Origin: Curtobacterium sp. Leaf261
Lineage (GTDB): Bacteria > Actinomycetota > Actinomycetes > Actinomycetales > Microbacteriaceae
Direction of reading: 5' to 3'
Length of the DNA: 64,000 bases
Assembly: GCF_001422205.1 (NCBI RefSeq)
Contig: NZ_LMMJ01000007.1
Span: 186,870 to 250,869 of the forward strand
Part shown: positions 8,852 through 20,274 of the stretch, piece after piece
Position numbering within the stretch: the first letter of the stretch is position 1
How the letters are laid out: each line of letters starts with the position of its first letter
Notes under the pieces: model-generated
What the model saw: only the letters and a program-made list of their open reading frames with translations
What the model was told of the DNA's origin: nothing
The model's database searches: none
Made by a program: the position numbers and the translations under genes

Positions 8852-8869
8852 GCCGCGCCTCCCGTCCGG
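8852..8869 (-). repeat. Dispersed motif, single copy
   Basis: GCCGCGCCTCCCGTCCGG lies 41 bases after the ATL stop codon in the gap before the peroxiredoxin gene. A weaker, shorter complement (GTGCGAGGCGGGGC) lies just before it. Confidence 0.7.
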
Positions 8870-9019
8870 TGTTCCGTCACCACCTGCCGGACCGCCGCCG
8901 TCCCGCGCTCTCTTACGTCGCGTGACTCCGTCCGGCCGATCCACCGGGACGGCGTCGTACGCTCGCCGGACCGCCATCCGGGCCTCCCACCCGGTCAGGA
9001 CCGCCACGAGGAGCGCACC

Positions 9020-9682
9020 ATGCCCGAACAGACCATCGCCGCCCAGGTCGCGGACTTCAACACCGGCTTCACCGCCCAGATCGGCCCGACGCTCAGTGCC
9101 GTGTTCGCGGGCGAGCAGCAGGATCTCGTCGCGGCCGGGGCCCCCACCGGTGTGATCACCGTCGGCAGCCGGCTCCCCGCGGCCGTGCTCCTGACCCCGA
9201 GCGGTGAGCGGGTCGCGCTCGCCGACGTCCTCGCCGGCTCCCTGACCGTCGTGGTGCTGTACCGCGGCGCATGGTGCCCGTACTGCAACCTCTCGCTCAA
9301 GCACTACCAGGCGGCGCTCCTCCCCGAGCTCACCGCGGTCGGCGCGCAGCTCGTCGCGATCAGCCCGCAGACACCCGAGGCATCCGAGCAGTCCGTGGCG
9401 AACGGCGGCCTGGAGTACGCGGTCCTGTCCGACCCGTCGAACAGCCTGGCCGCGGAGCTCGGGCTCGTCACAGCGCCGAGTTCAGCGGCGCAGGCGGCCC
9501 ACACCGAGCTCGGGTTCGCGGTCGCCGACAGCAACGCGGACAGCACGGCGGCGATCCCGTTCCCGACGGTGCTCGTCGTGGACGCGGACCGTGTGGTGCG
9601 GTTCGTCGACGTCCACGTCGACTACACGACGCGCACCGAGGTGCCGACGATCCTCGACGCCGTGGAGCCGCTGGTCCGCTGA
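9020..9682 (+). CDS. Peroxiredoxin-like (AhpC/TSA family) protein
   Basis: 220 residues with a thioredoxin fold. The active-site segment VVVLYRGAWCPYCNLSL (residues about 79-95) carries a CxxC pair, as in the AhpC/TSA-like PRXL2 group, and probably reduces peroxides with an external thiol donor. An N-terminal helical region of about 45 residues precedes the domain. Later strands (YAVLSDPSNSLAAELGL and PTVLVVDADRVVRFVDV) are typical of the family. GAGGAG lies 6 bases upstream of the ATG. It stands alone between the ATL gene and the convergent DUF805 gene. Confidence 0.88.
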   Translation: MPEQTIAAQVADFNTGFTAQIGPTLSAVFAGEQQDLVAAGAPTGVITVGSRLPAAVLLTPSGERVALADVLAGSLTVVVLYRGAWCPYCNLSLKHYQAALLPELTAVGAQLVAISPQTPEASEQSVANGGLEYAVLSDPSNSLAAELGLVTAPSSAAQAAHTELGFAVADSNADSTAAIPFPTVLVVDADRVVRFVDVHVDYTTRTEVPTILDAVEPLVR

Positions 9683-9712
9683 GCCAGGCCTCGGCGCGCC
9701 AGCGGCCAGCGG

Positions 9713-10153
9713 TCAGCGGTCGAAGCGCGTGCCCTTCGGGTTCGCGGGCAGGAGCGCGAGGACGAACACGGCGAGGGACCCGAGCCCCGGCACGAGGTGC
9801 AGCAGCTGCCACCACCCGGACAGGTTGGCGTCGTGCAGGCGTCGAGCACCGAGCGACAGGTTGCCGATCAGGGTGACGAGCCCCCAGATGATGATGAGTG
9901 ACGCCCCGAGCGCCGTCTCGCCGACCGGGGTGTCCCCGCGGAAGGCGTCGCCGATGAGCTCCATCACGATGAACACGGCGAACGAGGTCAGCCACCACCA
10001 CCAGAACTCCGCGCGGCTCGCCCGCCCGGTGAAGTCGGTGTACTTCCGGACGTAGCGCCGCATCGCCTCGCCGATCGGGGCGCCGTACAACGGGCGGGCG
10101 AGGGGGACGCCGCCGGGCTGCGGGAGTTCGGTGTCGGGGGTGTGCTGTGTCAC
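9713..10153 (-). CDS. DUF805 membrane protein
   Basis: 146 residues when started at the GTG at 10153, which has GGAGG at a good distance; longer upstream frames would run into a hairpin repeat and are not credible. The body matches DUF805 (KYTDFTGRASRAEFWWWWL, then RRLHDANLSGWWQLL and a C-terminal PANPKGTRFDR), small inner-membrane proteins of unknown function with about four membrane segments. It converges on the peroxiredoxin gene with a 30-base gap. Confidence 0.9.
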   Translation of the reverse strand: MTQHTPDTELPQPGGVPLARPLYGAPIGEAMRRYVRKYTDFTGRASRAEFWWWWLTSFAVFIVMELIGDAFRGDTPVGETALGASLIIIWGLVTLIGNLSLGARRLHDANLSGWWQLLHLVPGLGSLAVFVLALLPANPKGTRFDR

Positions 10154-10255
10154 GGTGTGTTCCTCCAGGAGTTGCCCCCAGCCAACCAGGTGCGGCCGAG
10201 GGGCGGCCCGGAGGCGGCCGCGGGCGGACGCGGCCGCGGGCGGCCGGCTGGCGAC

Positions 10256-10319
10256 CCGAACACGCACATCCGCCCCGAACACCGTGATGCGGGTGTTCGG
10301 GGCGGATGGTGGTGTTCGG
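10256..10319. repeat. Nested hairpin, GAACAC subfamily
   Basis: Inner stem CATCCGCCCCGAACACC (10267-10283) pairs perfectly over 17 bases with 10292-10308 across an 8-base loop; outer arms CCGAACAC / GTGTTCGG extend it past a 3-base bulge. It ends 24 bases from the stop of the exporter gene, so it could end that transcript. The bases just before it (about 10214-10245) hold two copies of a GCGGCCGCGGGCGG unit. Confidence 0.85.
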
Positions 10320-10342
10320 AACACCTGGAAGGCCGGTCGGGC

Positions 10343-12304
10343 TCAGACCAGCGAGTCACGCCACGCCGCGTGCAGCTGCGCGAACCGCCCGGTCCCGGAG
10401 ATGAGGTCCGCCGGAGTGCCGTCCTCGACGATCCGGCCGTGCTCCATCACGAGCACCCGATGGGCGATCGCGACGGTCGACAGCCGGTGCGCGATGATCA
10501 CGGCCGTGCGGTCGGCGAGGAGGGTCTCGAGGCCCTCCTGCACCAGCCGCTCGGACGGGATGTCGAGCGACGCCGTCGCCTCGTCGAGGATGAGCACCCG
10601 CGGGTCCGCGAGGAACGCCCGCGCGAACGAGAGCAACTGCCGCTGCCCCGCGGAGACCCGGCCACCGCGCTTGTTGACGTCGGTGTCGTACCCGTCGGGC
10701 AGCGCCATGATGAACTCGTGCGCGCCGACCGCCTTCGACGCCCGCTCGATCTCCTCGTGCGTCGCACCCGGCTTGCCGAGCGCGATGTTGTCGGACACCG
10801 ATCCGGAGAACAGGTACGCCTCCTGCGTGACCATGACGATCGCGCGGCGCATGTCCTTCGTGTCGAGGTCCCTGAGGTCGACGCCGTCGAGCTTGACGGA
10901 GCCGCGGGTCGGGTCGTAGAAGCGCGCCATGAGCTTGGCGAGCGTCGACTTGCCGGCACCGGTGGAACCGACGAGTGCGATCGTCTGCCCTGCCGGGACG
11001 TGCAGGTCGAACTCCGGGAGCACGACCGCGTTCCGGTTGTAGGCGAACTCGACGTCGTCGAAGTCGACCTTGCCTGCCGCCTGCTGGATGTGCACGGGCT
11101 TGGCGGGATCCGGCACGCTCGGCACCTCCTCGAGGACGCCGGAGATCTTCTCCATCGCCGCCGAGGCCGACTGGTACCCGTTGTAGAACATCGCGAGCTC
11201 CTGCGCGGGGTCGAAGAAGCGCTTGGAGTACAGGGCGACCGCGAGCAGTGCACCGATCTCGAGCGACCCGCCCGCGACACGGAAGCCACCGACGATGACG
11301 ACCGCCGCGAGGGTCAGGTTGCCGATGAGCACCAGCGCCGGGTCGAAGGTCCCGAACAGGTTGAACACCTTCGTGTTCGCCACCCGGTAGTCCTCGACGT
11401 ACCCGCCGTACTCGTCGCGATTGCGCTTCTCCTTGCGGAAGGCCTGCACCGCGCGGATGCCGGTCATGGTCTCGACGAAGTGCACGATCACGCGCGCACT
11501 CGCGACACGGGTCAGCCGGAACCGCTGCTGCGAGTTCTTCTGGAACCACCGGATCAGCACGTACAGCGGGATGAGCGCCACCGCGAGCACGATCCCGGAG
11601 GTCGGGTCGAGCGCGACGAGGGCCACCGCCGTGAACACCATGTACAGCACGCCCTGGATGAGCTGGTTCAACCCGGAGTCCAGCAGCTCGCGGATCGAGT
11701 CGAGGTCACTCGTCTGGCGGGAGATGATCCGGCCGGACGTGTAGGTCTCGTGGAACTCGAGGCTGAGGCGCTGCGTGTGCAGGAAGACCCGCTTGCGGAG
11801 GTCGAACAGGATCGCCTGGCTGATCCGCGCCGCGAGCACGGTGTACCAGGCGGTGAGCACCGCGCCGGCGATCGCGACGGCGATGTACCCGCCGACGGTC
11901 CAGAACGCTGCCGTCCAGTCGTCGTTCTGCATGACGGCCGGCAACGCGTTGTCGATGCCGTACGCGATGAGCGCAGGACCGGCGACCTGGCCGGCCGTGG
12001 AGACGACCACGACCACCGCGATGATCCACAGCCGGACCTTGAGCGGGCTCATCAGGGACCCGAGGAGCGCCAGCGAGCGTCGGCGGAGCCGGATGCTCTC
12101 CGCCTTCGTGAAGTCGTCGCGCTCCTCGCCGCGGACACCGTGCACCGTGATCGAGGCGGTCGGCGGGTTCGCCCCGTCACCGCCTGTATCGGTACCGAGC
12201 GTGGCGGCGTCCGGACGGGCCTCCTCTTCGAACTCGGTCTGGAACTCGTCCACGGGCTCGCCCGGGACGTCCGGCCGTGCCGTCGTCTTGTTGCGGTCGC
12301 TCAT
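10343..12304 (-). CDS. ABC exporter half-transporter, catalytically canonical subunit
   Basis: 653 residues: an acidic N-terminal tail of about 75 residues, an exporter-type six-helix membrane domain (about 95-400), then an ATPase with Walker [16 protein letters not shown], Walker [13 protein letters not shown] (catalytic Glu present) and a deviant signature RVSAGQRQ instead of LSGGQ. It overlaps the preceding gene by 4 bases (ATGA), so the two are translationally coupled and should form one heterodimer. Such pairs export lipids, peptides or drugs; the substrate here is unknown. Confidence 0.93.
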   Translation of the reverse strand: MSDRNKTTARPDVPGEPVDEFQTEFEEEARPDAATLGTDTGGDGANPPTASITVHGVRGEERDDFTKAESIRLRRRSLALLGSLMSPLKVRLWIIAVVVVVSTAGQVAGPALIAYGIDNALPAVMQNDDWTAAFWTVGGYIAVAIAGAVLTAWYTVLAARISQAILFDLRKRVFLHTQRLSLEFHETYTSGRIISRQTSDLDSIRELLDSGLNQLIQGVLYMVFTAVALVALDPTSGIVLAVALIPLYVLIRWFQKNSQQRFRLTRVASARVIVHFVETMTGIRAVQAFRKEKRNRDEYGGYVEDYRVANTKVFNLFGTFDPALVLIGNLTLAAVVIVGGFRVAGGSLEIGALLAVALYSKRFFDPAQELAMFYNGYQSASAAMEKISGVLEEVPSVPDPAKPVHIQQAAGKVDFDDVEFAYNRNAVVLPEFDLHVPAGQTIALVGSTGAGKSTLAKLMARFYDPTRGSVKLDGVDLRDLDTKDMRRAIVMVTQEAYLFSGSVSDNIALGKPGATHEEIERASKAVGAHEFIMALPDGYDTDVNKRGGRVSAGQRQLLSFARAFLADPRVLILDEATASLDIPSERLVQEGLETLLADRTAVIIAHRLSTVAIAHRVLVMEHGRIVEDGTPADLISGTGRFAQLHAAWRDSLV

Positions 12305-14109
12305 GCCAGTGCCTCCTCTCGCGCGTTCGCGTCGTCCTCGTCCAGGGACGAGATGACGTAGCGGTAGTGGTCGTTCGTGGCCATCAGGTCGTGGTGCGTC
12401 CCGACGGCGGTGATGCGTCCGTTCTCCATGAGCGCCACGCGGTCTGCGAGCGTCACGGTGGACGGACGGTGGGCGACGATGAGCGACGTCGTCTCGGCGA
12501 GGACCCGGCGGAGCCCCTCCTCGACACGCGCCTCGGTGTCGACGTCGAGCGCCGACAGGGGGTCGTCGAGCACGAGCACGGACGGCCGCGCCGCGATCGC
12601 CCGGGCGAGTGCGAGCCGCTGACGCTGCCCGCCCGAGAGCGACAGGCCCTCTTCCCCGACGCGGGTGTCGACGCCGTCGGGCAGGTCGGCCACGAACTCC
12701 GCCTGGGCGATGTCGAGCGCCTCGCGCATGAGGTCGTCGGCCTCCTGTCCGGTGACGTCGGGCCGCCCGAGCAGCACGTTGTCGCGGACGCTCGCGCTGA
12801 AGAGGGTCGCGTCCTCGAACGCGACACCCACCACGCGGCGCAGCTCTTCGCGCGTCATGTCGCGGACGTCCACGCCGTCGATGGTGATCGAACCACCGGT
12901 GACGTCGTAGAGCCGCGGCACGAGCGACAGGAGTGTCGTCTTGCCGGAGCCGGTGAGTCCGACCAACGCCATCGTCTCGCCCGGCTCGAGCTGCAGGTCG
13001 ATGCCGTTGACGAGGTCGGGGTACTGCGCCCCCGCGTCCTGGTACCGGAAGTGCGCACCGTTGAACGACAGCGCACCGTGCGGCTCGCCGATGGTCTTCG
13101 GGGACGCCGGGTCCTCGATCGTGTTCTCGGAGTCCATCACCTCGAAGTACCGGTCGACCGCGGTCCGCGTGTCGTAGGTCATCGAGAGGAGGAAGCCGAT
13201 CGACTCGATCGGGAAGCGGAGCACCGTGGCCGCCGCGAAGAACGCGAACAGCGCACCGACGGTGATCTGCCCGTCCGAGGCGAGCCAGATGCCGACGAGC
13301 AGACAGAGCGCGAATGCGACGTCCGGCACGAGCAGGAGCCAGAGCCAGAGCCCCGCGATCGCCTTGGCCTTCTGGATCTCGGTGCCGCGGAGCGCCTCCG
13401 CCTGCTCCGAGAACTCGTCGAGCTTCGTGCGGCCGCGGCCGAACGCCTTGAGCACGCGGATGCCGTGCACGGACTGCTCGACGCTCGTGGCGAGGTCGCC
13501 GACCTGGTCCTGGCTCCGCCTGGCGACGATCGAGTACTTCCGCTCGAACAGGATGGAGCAGATCCAGATCGGGATCGACGCGACGAGGAACAGCAGGCCG
13601 AGCTGCCACCCGAACGTGAACAGCACGCCGAAGCCGACGATGATCGTGACGATGTTGACGATGAGCAGCACGACGCCGAACGCCAACCAGCGGCGGATGA
13701 GGCTGAGGTCGCTCACCGAACGGGACAGCAGCTGCCCGGACTGCCAGCGGTCGTGGAACGCGACGGGCAGCTCCTGGAGCTTCGCGTAGAGGGCGTTCCG
13801 CATGCTCGCCTCGATCTTCGTCGACGGTCGCATGACCATCTGACGACGGGACAGCACGAAGCCGGCCTCGAGGACACCGAGCGCGAGCACGATGAGCCCG
13901 GCGGGCCAGATCTGGCTCTCGTCGCCGGACGACAGGGGTCCGTCGACGAGCCGCTGCAGGACGAGCGGGATTGCGAGCGCGACCAGGGAGGCACCCATCG
14001 CGACGAGCATGCCGCCGATGAGGCGCCCTCGGAAGGGCTTCACGTAGGGGTAGATCCGTGCGATGGCACGGAAGGTGGACGGGCGCGCCTGGGAAGGCGT
14101 CTTCGACAT
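12301..14109 (-). CDS. ABC exporter half-transporter, degenerate-site subunit
   Basis: 602 residues: six-helix exporter domain (about 25-320) and ATPase with Walker [16 protein letters not shown], signature [10 protein letters not shown] and Walker [13 protein letters not shown]. The residue after Walker B is Asp where Glu is expected. Together with the altered signature of the partner this gives one degenerate and one active ATP site, as in TM287/288 or LmrCD. ATG start with GAGGA 7 bases upstream. First gene of the two-gene operon. Confidence 0.93.
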   Translation of the reverse strand: MSKTPSQARPSTFRAIARIYPYVKPFRGRLIGGMLVAMGASLVALAIPLVLQRLVDGPLSSGDESQIWPAGLIVLALGVLEAGFVLSRRQMVMRPSTKIEASMRNALYAKLQELPVAFHDRWQSGQLLSRSVSDLSLIRRWLAFGVVLLIVNIVTIIVGFGVLFTFGWQLGLLFLVASIPIWICSILFERKYSIVARRSQDQVGDLATSVEQSVHGIRVLKAFGRGRTKLDEFSEQAEALRGTEIQKAKAIAGLWLWLLLVPDVAFALCLLVGIWLASDGQITVGALFAFFAAATVLRFPIESIGFLLSMTYDTRTAVDRYFEVMDSENTIEDPASPKTIGEPHGALSFNGAHFRYQDAGAQYPDLVNGIDLQLEPGETMALVGLTGSGKTTLLSLVPRLYDVTGGSITIDGVDVRDMTREELRRVVGVAFEDATLFSASVRDNVLLGRPDVTGQEADDLMREALDIAQAEFVADLPDGVDTRVGEEGLSLSGGQRQRLALARAIAARPSVLVLDDPLSALDVDTEARVEEGLRRVLAETTSLIVAHRPSTVTLADRVALMENGRITAVGTHHDLMATNDHYRYVISSLDEDDANAREEALA

Positions 14110-14577
14110 GGGAGCGTCCTCATGATCGAGCCGGACTGGAGGCCCGGTGTGCGGTGTTGAGAGAGCATCCCGCCCGCCTGTGCGGAGCCAGCTCTGGCGT
14201 CCGCCCTACGGGCCGGATGACGACGCGGACACAGGGGTCCGTCGTCGGGTGGGACGGTGCGGGGTCTGACGACCTACCGCGTCCGGGTGGGGACGGTTCG
14301 GAGTGCCGGGACGGAGCCACGACCTGCCCGCGCGTCCACTGCCGCGTTGTCAGTCGTCGAGTCCATCGTCACTCCAGTCGTCGTCTTCGTCACCGTCGTC
14401 CCGCCGCGGGGCCGCGCTGGCCGTACTGGTTGGTACGACGCCTGCGTGTCACCCATGCCTGGCGGAGCCTTACAGGATATTCAGAGGGAGTCCCAGCGCG
14501 CAACAAGGTGCGGCGTGTCGTGGTGGCATGGCCGGTCGTCGAGCCTCCCACCGCTGGTCGGGGGCACCGGCGGACCC

Positions 14578-14649
14578 GTCGGTTTCCGGGCAGAGCGACG
14601 AAACTCGGCGACAGAACGGCGAGATCTGTCGGTCAGCGGGGAAACCGAC
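14578..14649. repeat. Nested hairpin, CGGTTT subfamily
   Basis: Outer arms GTCGGTTTC / GAAACCGAC with weaker inner pairing around AGCGACGA. It is homologous to the copy at 5786-5861 and lies 75 bases beyond the purH stop. Confidence 0.75.
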
Positions 14650-14660
14650 AGCCGCGGGGC

Positions 14661-14695
14661 CAGGGCAGGGCAGGGCAGGGCAGGGCAGGGCAGGG
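14661..14695. repeat. CAGGG x7 tandem repeat
   Basis: Seven perfect copies of the pentamer CAGGG, 12 bases from the right arm of the hairpin at 14578-14649 and 29 bases past the purH stop. Such short arrays are prone to slippage and may vary in copy number. Confidence 0.9.
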
Positions 14696-14723
14696 CCAGG
14701 CCGGCCAGCCCAGGCCCCCCGGC

Positions 14724-16364
14724 TCAGTGGAAGAAGTGCCGCTCGCCCGTCAGGTACATCGTCACGCCGGCGGCCTGCGCGGCCTCGACGACCTCAGCGT
14801 CCCGCATGCTCCCGCCGGGCTGCGCGACCGCGCGGACCCCGGCGTCGAGGAGCACCTGCAGGCCGTCGGCGAACGGGAAGAACGCGTCCGAGGCGGCGAC
14901 CGACCCCGCGGCGCGCTCCCCCGCACGCGTCACGGCGAGGTGGCACGAGTCGACCCGGTTGACCTGCCCCATGCCGACACCGACGCTCGCACCCGCGTTC
15001 GCGAGCAGGATCGCGTTCGACTTGACCGCACGGCAGGCCTTCCACGCGAAGGAGAGGTCCGCGAGGGTGGCGTCGTCGGCGGGCTCCCCGGCGACGAGGG
15101 TCCAGGTGGTCTGGTCGAACGAGGTGAAGCGGTCGGAGTCCTGGACGAGGAACCCGCCGGAGATCTGCTTGACCTCGCGCGGTGCCAGGGCGAAGTCCGA
15201 CGGCAGCGTCAGGAGCCGGATGTTCTTCTTGGCGGAGAGGATCTCGAGCGCCTCGGGGTCGAACGCCGGGGCGATGACGACCTCGGTGAAGATGTCCTTG
15301 ACGGCCTCGGCCATCTCGCGGGTGACCGGACGGTTCGCGGCGATGACGCCCCCGAACGCGGAGAGCGGGTCGCACGCGTGGGCACGCGCGTGCGCGTCGG
15401 CGATCGGGTCGGCCGCGTCGGGTCCGGCGACCGCGATCCCGCAGGGGTTCGCGTGCTTGACGACCGCGACGGCCGGCTCGGTGAAGTCGAACGCCGCGCG
15501 GAGTGCCGCGTCGGCGTCGACGTAGTTGTTGTACGACATCTCCTTGCCGTGCAGCTGCGTCGCCTGGGCGATGCCGGTGCCGTCCGTGCTCGTGTACAGC
15601 GCCGCGGACTGGTGGGCGTTCTCGCCGTAGCGGAGCGTCGCGGCCAGGTCCCCGGACAGCGTGACGGTGGCGTCGAAGTCGCCGGCACCACGGGAGTCAC
15701 CGGTGTCGTCGGGAGCGGAGGACTCGCCCGCCCCGGCGACGTGCGTCGCGAAGTACGCGGCGACCGCGGTGTCGTACGCGGCGGTGTGCGCGAACGCGGC
15801 GGAGGCGAGCCGCTGTCGGAGACCCAGCCCCGTGCCTCCAGACCGGATCGCGTCGACGACCTCGGCGTACGAGGCGGGCGAGACCACGATCGCGACGTTC
15901 GCGTGGTTCTTGGCGGACGCGCGCACCATCGCGGGGCCACCGATGTCGACGTTCTCGACGACGGTCGGTGTCGCGGCGCCGGACGCGACGGTCTCGACGA
16001 AGGGGTAGAGGTTCACGACGACGAGCTCGAACGGCCGGATGCCGAGGTCGGCGAGCTGTGCTTCGTGCGACTCGAGCCGCAGGTCGGCGAGGAGCCCCGC
16101 GTGCACGGCCGGGTGCAGCGTCTTGACCCGGCCGTCGAGGGACTCGGGGAAGCCCGTGATCGACGCGACCTCGGTCACGGGGATGCCGGACGCCGCGATC
16201 GTCGACGCGGTCGACCCCGTCGAGACGATCTCCACCCCGGCGGCGTCGAGGGCGCCGGCGAGCTCCAGCAGGCCGGACTTGTCGCTCACCGAGACGAGGG
16301 CTCGGCGGACCGGGACGACGTCCCGCTCGCGGTACAGGCTGGGGTCGGCGGCGTGCACGCTCAT
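14724..16364 (-). CDS. purH: Bifunctional AICAR formyltransferase / IMP cyclohydrolase
   Basis: Catalyses the last two steps of IMP synthesis: formylation of AICAR with 10-formyl-THF and ring closure. 546 residues from the ATG at 16364. The N-terminal cyclohydrolase domain ([16 protein letters not shown]...[19 protein letters not shown]...[15 protein letters not shown]) is followed by the transformylase domain with [12 protein letters not shown] (catalytic Lys-His), [13 protein letters not shown] and a C-terminal [23 protein letters not shown] ending. Full length for the family. It overlaps purN by 4 bases and is translated from the same message. Confidence 0.98.
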   Translation of the reverse strand: MSVHAADPSLYRERDVVPVRRALVSVSDKSGLLELAGALDAAGVEIVSTGSTASTIAASGIPVTEVASITGFPESLDGRVKTLHPAVHAGLLADLRLESHEAQLADLGIRPFELVVVNLYPFVETVASGAATPTVVENVDIGGPAMVRASAKNHANVAIVVSPASYAEVVDAIRSGGTGLGLRQRLASAAFAHTAAYDTAVAAYFATHVAGAGESSAPDDTGDSRGAGDFDATVTLSGDLAATLRYGENAHQSAALYTSTDGTGIAQATQLHGKEMSYNNYVDADAALRAAFDFTEPAVAVVKHANPCGIAVAGPDAADPIADAHARAHACDPLSAFGGVIAANRPVTREMAEAVKDIFTEVVIAPAFDPEALEILSAKKNIRLLTLPSDFALAPREVKQISGGFLVQDSDRFTSFDQTTWTLVAGEPADDATLADLSFAWKACRAVKSNAILLANAGASVGVGMGQVNRVDSCHLAVTRAGERAAGSVAASDAFFPFADGLQVLLDAGVRAVAQPGGSMRDAEVVEAAQAAGVTMYLTGERHFFH

Positions 16365-16954
16365 GCTCGGGAGGCTTCCTTCAGGTCGACGGTTCCGTTG
16401 GCGACGTCGAGGACGGTCTGGATGAGCAGCCGTCGTTCGACGTGTTTGATGCGGTCGTGCAGGGTGGACTCGGTGTCCGTCGGGAGCACGGGGATCCGCT
16501 CCTGGACCAGGATCGGGCCGCTGTCGACGCCGTCGTCGACGACGATGACACTCGCCCCGGTCTCGGGGACCCCGGCTGCGACGGCGTCCCGGACGGCGTG
16601 CGCTCCGGGGAACTCCGGCAGGAACGCGGGATGCGTGTTGATGACGTTCGGCCCGAACTCGGCGACGACGTCGTGCGGGAGCAGCCGCATGAACCCGGAC
16701 AGCACGAGGAGGTCGGGACGCCACACCCGGATCTGGTCGGCGAGCGCCGCGCCCCAGGCCTGCCGGTCGGGGAAGTTGCCGTAGGACACCTCGAACGTCG
16801 GGATGCCGTACTCCTCGCCGAGCGCGAGCCCCTCGGCGTCGCGGTCGGCTCCGATGGCGACGACCCGCGCGGGGTACTCGGCGTCCTCGGCCGCGTCGAG
16901 CAGGGCCCGGAGGTTCGATCCGGTGCCGGAGATCAGGACCACCAGTTCGAGCAC
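16361..16954 (-). CDS. purN: Phosphoribosylglycinamide formyltransferase 1
   Basis: Transfers a formyl group from 10-formyl-THF to GAR in purine synthesis. 197 residues. Recognised by [18 protein letters not shown] at the N-terminus (phosphate-binding loop), the catalytic block [19 protein letters not shown] (Asn, His) and the later Asp in [11 protein letters not shown]. The GTG start at 16954 has no ribosome-binding site but a TAGGCT box 7 bases upstream, which suggests a leaderless message. It precedes purH with an ATGA overlap. A 16-base tandem repeat lies just upstream. Confidence 0.97.
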   Translation of the reverse strand: MLELVVLISGTGSNLRALLDAAEDAEYPARVVAIGADRDAEGLALGEEYGIPTFEVSYGNFPDRQAWGAALADQIRVWRPDLLVLSGFMRLLPHDVVAEFGPNVINTHPAFLPEFPGAHAVRDAVAAGVPETGASVIVVDDGVDSGPILVQERIPVLPTDTESTLHDRIKHVERRLLIQTVLDVANGTVDLKEASRA

Positions 16955-16991
16955 GCGCCCAAGCCTATCGGTGCGGCGGAGCCGGTCTCCC

Positions 16992-17049
16992 GGTCGAGCA
17001 CGCCCCCAGTCGAGCACGCCCCCAGTCGAGCACGCCCCCGGTCGAGCAT
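16992..17049. repeat. 16-base tandem repeat (3 copies plus a part)
   Basis: Unit RGTCGAGCACGCCCCC occurs at 16992-17007, 17008-17023 and 17024-17039, with a partial fourth at 17040-17049. It occupies the purN upstream region, where -35 sequences or a regulator site would be expected. Confidence 0.85.
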
Positions 17050-17114
17050 GCAGGAACGCGGAGTGGTCCGGGCCTCGGACTCCCGGTTCGAGCATCCTCG
17101 GCAGCGCGCCGCGA

Positions 17115-19181
17115 TCAGCCGTCGCCCTTGGGCCGCCGCCACCACGGGAGTTCGTGCTCCGGGACGTCGTCGACCGCGCCGGTGTCCCAGTCGTCGGGTT
17201 CGTCCTCCGCCGCCGGTGCCGGACGCTGGATGGGCGTCGACGCCGTGAACCCTGCCGGACGGCGCGGCACGACACCGGCGGCGGGTTCGGTCTCGCCGAG
17301 CTCCGCGCCCGGCCATGCCGTGGGGACGTCGGCGGTCGCCTCCGGTCGGCTGGACGCGTTCGGGGTGTCGAGACGACCGCTCCGCGGCGGACGGGAGGCA
17401 CGGCTCGCCTCCGCATCGTGCGTCGCCCCGGCCGGTTGGCCTGGTCCGTCGACCTGGTCGACGCCGGCAGCGCGTCCGGCGCGACGGGCGCGCATCGCGT
17501 TCGCGAGCAGTGCGGACACCCGGTTCTTGGCGTCACCCGCGAGTCCCGCGGCACCGGCCCCGGCGGCGGACGCCCGGTCGACGAGGGACGTGCGCTCCGG
17601 AACGGCGTCCCGGTCGGGCTGCTCGGTGCCGGGCTGCTGGGTACCGGGTTGCCGGGTACCGGGCTGCTGGGCGTCGGGCTCGATCTCGGGCTGCTCGCCG
17701 TCGGCCCGCTCGGGGACGTGTCCGGGGGCGTGCTCGGCAGCAGCAACCGTCGGCTTCGTCCCGGGCTCCTCGGTCCGGAAGCGCCGTCCGTGCGGGCGGG
17801 TGTCGGACGCACCCGCGCGTCCGAGCGCCCCGATGAACCCGCCGTCCGCCTCGTGCGTCATGGTGTCGCTGCCGGCGAGCACCACGGGCCGCGGCTCGTC
17901 GTCCGGGTGACCGTCGGTCTGCCAGCGCTCGCGGGAGGGCAGCCAGGTGTCCCGGTCGCGCAGCCGTACGAGGTCGCTCCCGACCGCCAGCGCCATCGCC
18001 GCGGGCACCCCGATCTCGAGTGCGGCGAACAGCCCGACGAGGAGCGGCTGGGCCCCGACCGTCGCGAGACGCCCGGGCCCGAACGAGCCCGACGACACCC
18101 ACGCGACGAGCCCGACGAGGACCCCGCCGACGATCCCTGTGCCGGCTCCCGCGAGCGCCCGGTGGCCGGCGGTGTCGTTCGCAGTGCCGAGCGCCCGGAC
18201 GAGCCTCGGGCGGAGGAACGCGGACACCAGGAAGGACCCGACGACGGGCACCAGGACCCAGAGCAGGCCGAAGCTGTGCCCGCTCGTCGGCAGGGCTCCG
18301 AACACCGGGATGCCCGGGATCGGTCCGAGGGTGGTGCCGATCGGCGACACGTTCGACCCGGTGCCGATGGCGAACCCGGGGCCGACGATCCACGACACGG
18401 CCCAGCCCAGGAAGTCCGGCAGGAACGCGAGCTGCCCGACGGTGATCGCGAGTCCACCGAGGACGCCGGCGTGGGACTGCTCGTAGAGGGTGATCACCTC
18501 GGCGTACGACCCGAGCACGAGGAACCCGACGAGGACCCCGGCGACGGCGACGACGATCGCGACGACCATGGTGCCTCCGCGGAGCGCGACGCCGGCGATC
18601 GCCCGCCAGACCGTGGGGATCCGGTCGACCAGGTCGAGGATCCGCGCGGTGACGGGGTCCGGCGAGGCACCGCGCCGTCGACGTGCGATCTCCGCGGCGG
18701 CGATGAGCGGAACGCCGTACCAGAGGGCCGGCAGCACGATCGACTGCCAGAGCGAGGGCCGGGTCGCGATGCTGATCGAGGAGGCCGCGATCGCGAACGA
18801 CAGGGCGACGACCACCGCGATCCCCGTGACGGTGCCGGTCGCCCGGTGCTCCGTCTCCGCGAGGCGTCTGCCGGCCCGGGCCCCGAGCCACGCCGTGACG
18901 ACCGCGAACCCGAGCGCCGCGATGGTCATCACGATCGGTGCACCGGCGCCCGGGAGTCCGGTCGCCGACGCGGTGGCCGCGTCGAGCACGAACGTGACGT
19001 CGACGCCGTGTCCGAGCAGCCAGATGCTGGCCGCCGCGCGCCAGAACACCACCCACGGGATCTGCAGGCCGTACTCGATGCCCCAGAGGAGCGTCAGCGG
19101 GACGAGCGCGACGCCGATGCCCACCGCCACCGCGATGACCGCCTCGACGGCGGCGAACAGGGCGGTGGCTGGGCGGTTCAT
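17115..19181 (-). CDS. PerM-like cell-division membrane protein (DUF6350)
   Basis: 688 residues. The first 430 or so form a membrane domain with many hydrophobic segments (starting [22 protein letters not shown]); the remaining 260 are a hydrophilic tail rich in Glu, Pro and Gln with short repeats ([14 protein letters not shown]) ending in [12 protein letters not shown]. The order sucC-sucD, this gene, purN-purH matches Mycobacterium tuberculosis, where the gene at this position is perM, linked to division and persistence. The tail carries one in-frame dispersed motif (17387-17403). The family is inferred from synteny and topology; function in this organism is untested. Confidence 0.8.
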   Translation of the reverse strand: MNRPATALFAAVEAVIAVAVGIGVALVPLTLLWGIEYGLQIPWVVFWRAAASIWLLGHGVDVTFVLDAATASATGLPGAGAPIVMTIAALGFAVVTAWLGARAGRRLAETEHRATGTVTGIAVVVALSFAIAASSISIATRPSLWQSIVLPALWYGVPLIAAAEIARRRRGASPDPVTARILDLVDRIPTVWRAIAGVALRGGTMVVAIVVAVAGVLVGFLVLGSYAEVITLYEQSHAGVLGGLAITVGQLAFLPDFLGWAVSWIVGPGFAIGTGSNVSPIGTTLGPIPGIPVFGALPTSGHSFGLLWVLVPVVGSFLVSAFLRPRLVRALGTANDTAGHRALAGAGTGIVGGVLVGLVAWVSSGSFGPGRLATVGAQPLLVGLFAALEIGVPAAMALAVGSDLVRLRDRDTWLPSRERWQTDGHPDDEPRPVVLAGSDTMTHEADGGFIGALGRAGASDTRPHGRRFRTEEPGTKPTVAAAEHAPGHVPERADGEQPEIEPDAQQPGTRQPGTQQPGTEQPDRDAVPERTSLVDRASAAGAGAAGLAGDAKNRVSALLANAMRARRAGRAAGVDQVDGPGQPAGATHDAEASRASRPPRSGRLDTPNASSRPEATADVPTAWPGAELGETEPAAGVVPRRPAGFTASTPIQRPAPAAEDEPDDWDTGAVDDVPEHELPWWRRPKGDG
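17387..17403. repeat. Dispersed motif inside perM-like CDS
   Basis: GCGGACGGGAGGCACGG lies in frame in the disordered tail and is read from the other strand as SRASRPPR. Confidence 0.75.
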
Positions 19182-19232
19182 CGTGGCGAGGATACGGGAG
19201 CCGGACGTCGTGACCGGTCCGCCCCTCCGTGG

Positions 19233-19294
19233 AACACCACCTTCGCGGCATGGCGCAGGGACATGTCTCTGCGCGTTGCGGTCAAGGTGGTGTT
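19233..19294. repeat. Nested hairpin, CGCAGGG subfamily
   Basis: Outer arms AACACCACCTT / AAGGTGGTGTT are perfect over 11 bases; the inner stem GCGCAG / CTGCGC encloses GGACATGTCT. It shares its inner CGCAGGG-n-ATGTC-n-CTGCG core with the copy at 35988-36047. It lies between the perM-like start and the sucD end. Confidence 0.85.
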
Positions 19295-19311
19295 TTGCGG
19301 AACCGACCGCA

Positions 19312-19359
19312 GACGGACTGGAGGGACGGTGCCAGCTGGCACCGTCCCTCCAGTCCGTC
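19312..19359. repeat. Dispersed motif, perfect 48-base palindrome
   Basis: Two complete inverted copies of the motif (GACGGACTGGAGGGACGG and its complement) meet at GCCAG/CTGGC with no spacer, so each strand can fold into a 24-base-pair cruciform or hairpin. It ends 12 bases before the sucD stop and may terminate the sucCD transcript, though no T-run follows. Confidence 0.92.
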
Positions 19360-19370
19360 CGTGCGCGCGT

Positions 19371-20258
<888 letters not shown>

Positions 20259-20274
20259 TGGTTCGGTCCCTTTC

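Larger units (their letters stand above)
14110..14723. other. 614-base gap between purH and the exporter operon
   Basis: No convincing gene. It should hold the promoter of the exporter operon (minus strand). It also holds one nested hairpin (14578-14649) and a CAGGG tandem array (14661-14695) near the purH 3' end. A 60-codon minus-strand frame (14274-14456) has no recognisable family and a poor initiation context, so it was not called. Confidence 0.6.

Noticed and set aside
10142-12361. Open plus-strand frame of about 740 codons
   Set aside because: Antisense to an ABC exporter subunit with all catalytic motifs; the product is only an Arg/Val/Glu-rich composition echo.
14274-14456. 60-codon minus-strand frame in the gap upstream of the exporter genes
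   Set aside because: No family, Thr/Arg/Pro-rich composition, and neither a good ribosome-binding site nor a clear TANNNT box at its start.
16992-17049. Possible CRISPR array
   Set aside because: Repeat units of 16 bases follow each other without unique spacers; there are no cas genes.
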